From contig JAHBMJ010001957.1 in NCBI GenBank assembly GCA_018398765.1, positions 1-24,710 on the forward strand: a stretch of DNA of 24,710 bases, in the 5' to 3' direction. The translations under genes and the position numbers were made by a program. This document shows positions 10,392 to 17,534 of this stretch, one piece after another. A model generated the notes under the pieces. That model worked only from the letters and a program-made list of their open reading frames with translations. It did not search any database and had not been told where the DNA came from. This stretch comes from Chromera velia (taxonomy: Eukaryota > Sar > Chromeraceae). The number at the start of each line of letters is the position of its first letter. The first letter of the stretch is position 1.

Positions 10392-10658
10392 TCATCTGCA
10401 CGCCGTCCCCCCGCCGGCGGTCCCCCCTGCTCCCGAGGTCTGTGCAGGCTCGCTGGACAGGGGGGAGTAGATGAACACCTGTCTGCCTATGCCCATGGGA
10501 CCCCTGCCCGGTGGGGGCATGATGGCTGCAGCAGCTGCGGCTGCGGAGAGTCCGCAGACGTGCTCGTTCAGTCGTCTATTGTGCGCCTGTCTACAAGCGT
10601 CAAGGCAGAGGATGCAGACGAAGGAGAGGAGGAAGAACGCGCCCCCGCAGAGCAGATA
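10392..10658 (-). CDS. GH35-like gene exon 13: transmembrane helix and cytoplasmic tail
   Basis: After acceptor cttcattttcttgcag it encodes YLLCGGAFFLLSFVCILCL followed by basic DACRQAHNRRL. This is a classic stop-transfer helix with a positively charged inner flank. A tail of about 60 residues follows (a run of Ala, then PPPGRGPMGIGRQVFIYS), ending in TGA at 10392. Caution: the plus strand here is also open and rich in Glu/Asp codons, whose complements code for Leu, Phe and Val, so the hydrophobicity could be a shadow. Confidence 0.45.
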   Translation of the reverse strand, partial: YLLCGGAFFLLSFVCILCLDACRQAHNRRLNEHVCGLSAAAAAAAIMPPPGRGPMGIGRQVFIYSPLSSEPAQTSGAGGTAGGGTACR

Positions 10659-13600
10659 CTGCAAGAAAATGAAGAAAACGCAGGATGCCGTGCTTCATTT
10701 CAGATGTTCTCTGTTCGTGGGGGAAAGCAAGAATGCAAAGCAGAAATAGAGGCAGGCATGCGGGCACTGAATGCAAACACGGGGGCCCTCTCTTCCTCCC
10801 TCCCTCGCCCTGTCGCTTCCTTCCTCACAAAAGGAACCGGCTGGACACGCCTATGATCGATTGCCTCTGTCCCCTCCCTTTCTAAAAGAAAAGGACGCCA
10901 ACAAAACGCAAAGCTCTGGAAAGAAATTAAGGAAAAATGGACTCCACACGCCCTTACTGACTATGAGGACGGTTTCGCTCTCGTGTTTCGAGGAGCGTCT
11001 CTGTCCCATTTCCTTCAACAGCCCGTCCAGTCTCTGTCTCTGGAGTTTGTGTTTCTGCCTCAGGTCTTCCTTTTGATCCTCTTGGGGTTCTTTTTGTTCC
11101 CCAAAACCCCAGTGGCGGTCTGCAAGCGACACACACAGTGCACAGAGACAGACAGACGCATGCATGCATGCATGCATCCATCCATCCATCGTCACTCGGA
11201 CATACACGTGGGAGTGATAGGACATGAACGAAGACATGTGAAGAACGGTGTTGGAAAAACAAAGCTGGCGGAAAAGGAAAAGAAAAATCTGGCTCTCTCT
11301 GCTCATTCCTTCGTGCACTTGAGAGCAGCCCTCTTCCCTCCTGACCCCTACCCACCCCTCCCCAACACCCTCCTCCCTTCGAACATCCCCCCCCCCTTCA
11401 CTGACACTGAGGGTATTTCTTCTTGTGGGGGTTCAGCACATCCAACTTGAAGAAGTCCATCCCGAGGGGTCTAAGCGGCTCCTCATCTGAACGCGTTCAC
11501 AAACAAGACAGGAGGGCATGCACAAAGACAGGAGACAGTCGAGGAGGACGGAAAAAGGAAATCCAACTTCTGTACGGCTGCACAGACCTCAAAGAACCGG
11601 AAGGCAATTCGCTGAAGGACTCAGCCAAACAAAACCGACGGACGCTCCTCCCCCCCCCCCCCCNCCCAAAACCCCAGTGGCGGTCTGCAAGCGACACACA
11701 CAGTGCACAGAGACAGACAGACGCATGCATGCATGCATGCATCCATCCATCCATCGTCACTCGGACATACACGTGGGAGTGATAGGACATGAACGAAGAC
11801 ATGTGAAGAACGGTGTTGGAAAAACAAAGCTGGCGGAAAAGGAAAAGAAAAATCTGGCTCTCTCTGCTCATTCCTTCGTGCACTTGAGAGCAGCCCTCTT
11901 CCCTCCTGACCCCTACCCACCCCTCCCCAACACCCTCCTCCCTTCGAACATCCCCCCCCCCTTCACTGACACTGAGGGTATTTCTTCTTGTGGGGGTTCA
12001 GCACATCCAACTTGAAGAAGTCCATCCCGAGGGGTCTAAGCGGCTCCTCATCTGAACGCGTTCACAAACAAGACAGGAGGGCATGCACAAAGACAGGAGA
12101 CAGTCGAGGAGGACGGAAAAAGGAAATCCAACTTCTGTACGGCTGCACAGACCTCAAAGAACCGGAAGGCAATTCGCTGAAGGACTCAGCCAAACAAAAC
12201 CGACGGACGCTCCTCCCCCCCCCCCCCCNCCCCCTGACGGACCCCGTCTCTTCATCGCGACGACCTTCAGACCCCTCAGAGGAGATCCCACCAGGTCCAG
12301 CACGACAAGGAAATTCGGTTCACCGCACTCACGCAACCTGAAACAAAGTGAATTGGATGATAAAGAAAAGAAAAAAAGAAGCTTGTAGATCCGAGCCTCA
12401 GTCTCGTGAGTCAGGTCACAGGAGCAGAAGCAATGAACCAACGAAACCGGAAACGCCCCTAAAGGGTACGACCCCTGAAGAAGGACTTCGTCACATTGTG
12501 CCAACACCTCTTTCTTCTGTTCGCTCAGTCGCTTCTGAAAAAGCATATCAGTAGACGCTAACAGAAGTCCACCCTATTCCTGCACAGTGTATCTTCCGAG
12601 TAGGCCAACGCGTTCGGACAGCTGCAGTACAAAATCAGAAGATCTCTTCGCGAAGGAAAACACCTTAGCGTCAAGCATGGCGCATTTCAAGCCTGCACGA
12701 GAAAGCCCCTCGTGTTGCAGACAAAATTCACGACGCAAAGTCCTCAAAGAAGAGTGCAAATCAAAACAGAAGAACTAATGCCCGACTAACCATTGAGAAG
12801 GAATTCTCAAACGCGGCTGAGCAAGTTCCCCCATACCCTCCCTGCAAGAAGAACAGCACATACGAATCTTGCCGAGGAAGAAACAGAGAGCGAGACCGAC
12901 CCTGCCACAACAGAAGACTTTTGTCAACGCACTCAGCAGAAATTCCATCATCTATCTGTCCTGTTCCCTGCTTCCCTACCTGCACACAGACGGATCCCAC
13001 TCCCAGAACGCGCAGTTCTCCACAGCACTCAGCGTCTCACCGTCCGCCCCGACCACCCGATCCGAAGCCGTCGCATTCCACACGCGCCCTGCAGTCAAAT
13101 CATAACACACGGAAAAGACCGGTCAACCAGACGCACATGGGTCCATCAAAGCACAGAGGGAGCTCGAAAAGCACTTCCTCCCGATCGGGAACGGGTTCTG
13201 CAATTCAACTGTCGCTCCGAATTAAATCATTGGCAAAATCAGGCTAGGATCTGAAAGAGAGCAAGAAAGAGAGGTACACGGACATCCAAACAAATTACCC
13301 AAGAGAAGAAGAAACAACACAGAAGATACGGAATCGCGAGACGACCTCACGGCTCTTCTTGGCAAACGAAATGCCGATACTCCTCCATCAACTCTGATGC
13401 TACCGAAGCATTGCGCTCTCTTCCTCTCTGATGTACAGACAGACCAAGACAGAAAGAACACGAGAATTCCGAAGACTCCCAAAACAGAAACTCCGAAAAC
13501 AAAGAAAAGAAATGCAGAGAGAGCGGACTCACCCAAGGATCGCCCGTTCAAGATCACCTCCCCCACAGTCAGAACTCCCGCGTCTCCTGTAGCCACACGC

Positions 13601-14537
13601 ACAGCGCAATACAGAAGAGAATGTGGCAAGAAGTGCAGAAGGAATCGAAGCACAAGAAAGAGAACCGAAGGAAAACCACGAAGGAAACAAATGCTGCTTG
13701 AGATTCTGGAGCCGGCAGAACAAGCTCCTTTCCTCTTCTCTGACCAAGGGACACATTTCCTGTTTTTGCCGATTCTCTCCCTTTCCTTTGTCGCCACATT
13801 TCTGCTTCCTTGCTTCCCTCCTTGCCTTGTGTCTTCCCCCTTTTCTCCTTTCATTCCTCTCTTTGAAGCTGGACCAATAGTACAAAACCCACCGTCCGAC
13901 GGCAGAAAGTCTTCAGGGAACAACTGCAAGAAGAAGGCAGCTTCTCGCCTCCACGCTTCTCCAGTCACTAACTCCTTCCGACCTCTGCGTAGATCTCCCC
14001 TCCCTTCTCCCTCCCCCCCCGCAAAGCAAGTGTCAAATTCCAACCCCCACCAAGTTGGTCCCCCCCTCTCATGGAAACTCCTCTCGATCACGCTTCCGTC
14101 CTCTTCCTCCCTCTCATCGTCCAGAGCCCTCTTCGAAATCCCCTGATCGACCGTCTCCTCCTCTTTCTCTTTGCCCCCCTTCATCATCCACTCCATGTTC
14201 TCTGGAGACTCCGGTAACTGTAACCGCTCTCCTGAAGGAACACAGATGCAGAGAGATAGATAGAGAGAAATGATGAAGGGAAAAGGAGCCATGCAGAAAC
14301 AGACAGAAAAAAGGATTACCAGACGCAGACTCGGTTGATTACTTTCATTCCCACTGTTTCATTATCAGCACACAGAGACAAACACACATTTCCACACAGG
14401 AGTCACCGGACAGAGGCACAGACAGGGACACGAGAAAAGATCAACGAGGAGAAAAGCAACGTAAGAGCATGCGTGTCGTTTGTGCACGGTCCCCTTCTCC
14501 AAATTAACTCTCTTGCAGTCCAGCCCGCCGGTAAACG

Positions 14538-14576
<39 letters not shown>

Positions 14577-14597
14577 AAAAGAAAGAAAGAAAAAGAA

Positions 14598-14631
<34 letters not shown>

Positions 14632-14668
14632 AAGAAAGAAAGCGAGAGAGAGAGAGAGAGAGAGAGAG

Positions 14669-14709
<41 letters not shown>

Positions 14710-17457
14710 GAAGGAAGGAAGGAAGGAAGGAAGGAAGGAAAGAAGGAAGGAAGGAAGGAAGGAAGGAAGGCCCCCGACCCTCACCTTGTAATCGAATTTT
14801 GTGAATCCAGCCGATCATCCATAGCCTCTCCTGAGAGACGACCACCGAAGATGGATCAGCAGAGACCGGAGACGGCCCCCCTCCTCCCGTCTTCTTCCCC
14901 ACACCCCTTCCCCTGTTTCCCTGCTCCCTCTTTTGTTTCTGCCTCGTCTGCTTGCCTTCTGCTGTCGGCGGTCCCCCCTCTCTGATCTCTCTTTCCCTCT
15001 CTTTCCTCAGTTCTCGGCTGGACAGCCCAAGAGACGGGTATATGTACCCTCGGAGTTTCTCTGCGGTCAATCGCTGAGAGGTTTTGACTGTGGGTGAGTC
15101 GGATCCCATCCGAACCGACAGAATAGAGACAAAAGAGGCGCAAGAAGACACTGACAAGACGGGCAAACCACCGTTCCAATTGTTTGCATCACCACCCCTC
15201 TCCACATGCGCCCCACCCGCCGTTGTCCTTTCAGTCCCTGGCCGTCTCCACGAGGACACGAATTCGCCATCTGCAAAAAGAAGCAGAAGGTCAAACTCAG
15301 TCGCAGCCTCGGGAGGAAACCGGATGTCCAGCTCCCTCTGCCCCTCTCGCCACCTCGCAAGGTATTTCGACGAGGGCGCATAGGACGACAGAGAGGGGAA
15401 TCTCGCAAATCCACTCACAAGACCGTCCAGGTCGAATTCGTACCATACATACTCAGGCACTTGGCCGAAAGCAGAGAAGGTTTTGGAGAGGCTGGACGGT
15501 CTACGAATTCCAGGAAAGAGAACGCTACCCCCGGCGTCCAAACAATCACGTGCGATGTTGTCGATCTCAGCTGAGCGGTTGGCTGCCTTCGATCGCCGGG
15601 GTAGGGGCTCTTCAGCTGGAGGGGGGTCTGGTATGACGCTCTGTGAGATTGCCGTCGATCCCGGAGGACCTTCTGATGATGGGGCAGACTGAACAGGCAT
15701 CACAAAAATCTTGTTGCGGAGGAATGCGGCAGTGATAGCTTTTCGGTTATAGACAGCAAAATTTCGAACGGGCTCCTGTTGTGTGTCCCTGATACCCCCA
15801 ACGAGCTCCTGAAGAAATTGAACTTTTGTTTCGCTTTCGGGGTCCAAAGAAAGGCCTCTGTAATCAACGCCGTAGTATTCTTCCAAGTCCCTCAACTGCT
15901 GCTGATGTCTCATCGATTCCCCCTCTCCCCCGTCGCTCTCCGGGGTCGGAGACATCGAGATGGGCTCCGTCCCTTTCCGTGCGAGTGCCCTCCTTTCGTC
16001 ATCGAACTTCAACACCGAGTCCTGAACGTCAAAGAAAAGCCTGGAGCTGTTGAATTGGGGTTCTCCTGGTTTCTCAACGTCGTCCAGAAGAACCAGGGCA
16101 CTCCTGGGAAGGACAAGTCCTTTGTCCTTTGCCTGGACGGGCACGGCTGCAGGGGGAGAAGGGGAGAGGGGGGAAGAAGGAGAGAGACAGGATCAGAACA
16201 AAACACCACAAAGTTCCACAAGAGAGCAAAGCAGTAGACACAGGCAATCAGCCGTGTGAACCAGGCGTTCTGTGTCTCTCTTTCCCTTACCGTCATTTCC
16301 ATCTCTCCACATGTATGTGCGTTGCTATCGATCCAAACATTTTGCTTGACTACTTGGAATGAGAAAATGAGGGAGCTTTACACTGCACCTTTGTGGCCAG
16401 TGGCATCACATGAGCGGCTGAGTATGATTCCATTACCACTTTCAAATCTCCTGCTGTATTCCTCTATGTCCATTTCACAGCCACAACCCCTCATTTTTTT
16501 TCTCTTCTACTTCTGACTGAATTCTTCCTCAGAACAGACAGAAAGCTGACCTCCGTTGTTGATCACAAACAAGACGGTGCCCCACTTGACCTCCAAGACC
16601 TGGTCATCGAGGGCGACGGAGGCAGACACTAGGCCAGGAACCGGAAGGCTCCACACAGCCGCCCCTCCTCCTGCGGTCCTTGCCCCAGTGTGCGCATACG
16701 AAGGCTTTCGTTCTGCCACAACTGGTGTGCGTGGGGGTAGAGTGGAGCCAAAAGGACGAATGAGGACCCTGGTGACTCTGTTCACGAAGGCGTTGAGCTC
16801 GGCCAGATGCTGCGAGAGGAGAAGGGGGGCACGCAAGCGGAGGCACAGAGGAAAGAGAAAGCTTTGTCGAAATTGAAGCCACTGAAGAGACAGTCTCCTG
16901 CAAGAGCACGCAGCCAGGCAGCTTCCAAGGGACGGCGTTTGATTGAAGGAAGCAATCAATGGACCATTCTTGGGGGGGGAGAGAGCACGCGAAGATCCAA
17001 TGGGAAGGGACACGAAGCAGGTAGACAGAAAGACAGACAGACAGACAGACAGTCAGACAGGAGCTCTAGAGAGACTCACAAAGGTGGGTGAGGAGACGAG
17101 TTGAGCGCTTTGAACACCAACCCCCCCCCCTACATTTGTGCCTGCCACCCACCCACCAACCCACCCACCCAATAATATCTCCAGTTGGGCATTCCGTTAT
17201 CCTCCAGAGGGCCGTCATATTGAGAGGACGGGGGGAAGTTGCGGGCTTCCCCTGTGCCCGGCAGGTCCCCGTGAGACCCCCCAAAGAACCCGTGGAAGGA
17301 AATGAAAGACCCTCCATGTGCCAAAAAGTCAACAACAGACCTGAACACAAACATACAGCAGTCAAGCACAGACACACACACACACACACACACACACACC
17401 ACACATACACACACGTACGGCACGCACGCACTCACGCACACTTGCGCACAGACACAC

Positions 17458-17534
<77 letters not shown>

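Noticed and set aside
10314-10856. 180-codon plus-strand frame with an acidic stretch
   Set aside because: No ATG start, and antisense to the candidate transmembrane exon. Kept as the main caution for that exon, because acidic codons mirror hydrophobic ones.
11099-12228. Recent gene or segmental duplication
   Set aside because: Exact identity and single-N joins in C runs fit unmerged contig ends better.
13222-14292. Single 356-codon minus-strand protein
   Set aside because: It contains a donor, an acceptor and intron-like pyrimidine-rich sequence; only 14231-13893 and 13586-13533 fit the GH35 gene.
14335-14985. Lys/Arg/Glu-rich plus frame and Leu/Ser/Phe-rich minus frames across 14537-14770
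   Set aside because: Products of the purine repeat; any repeat of period four lacking stops stays open.
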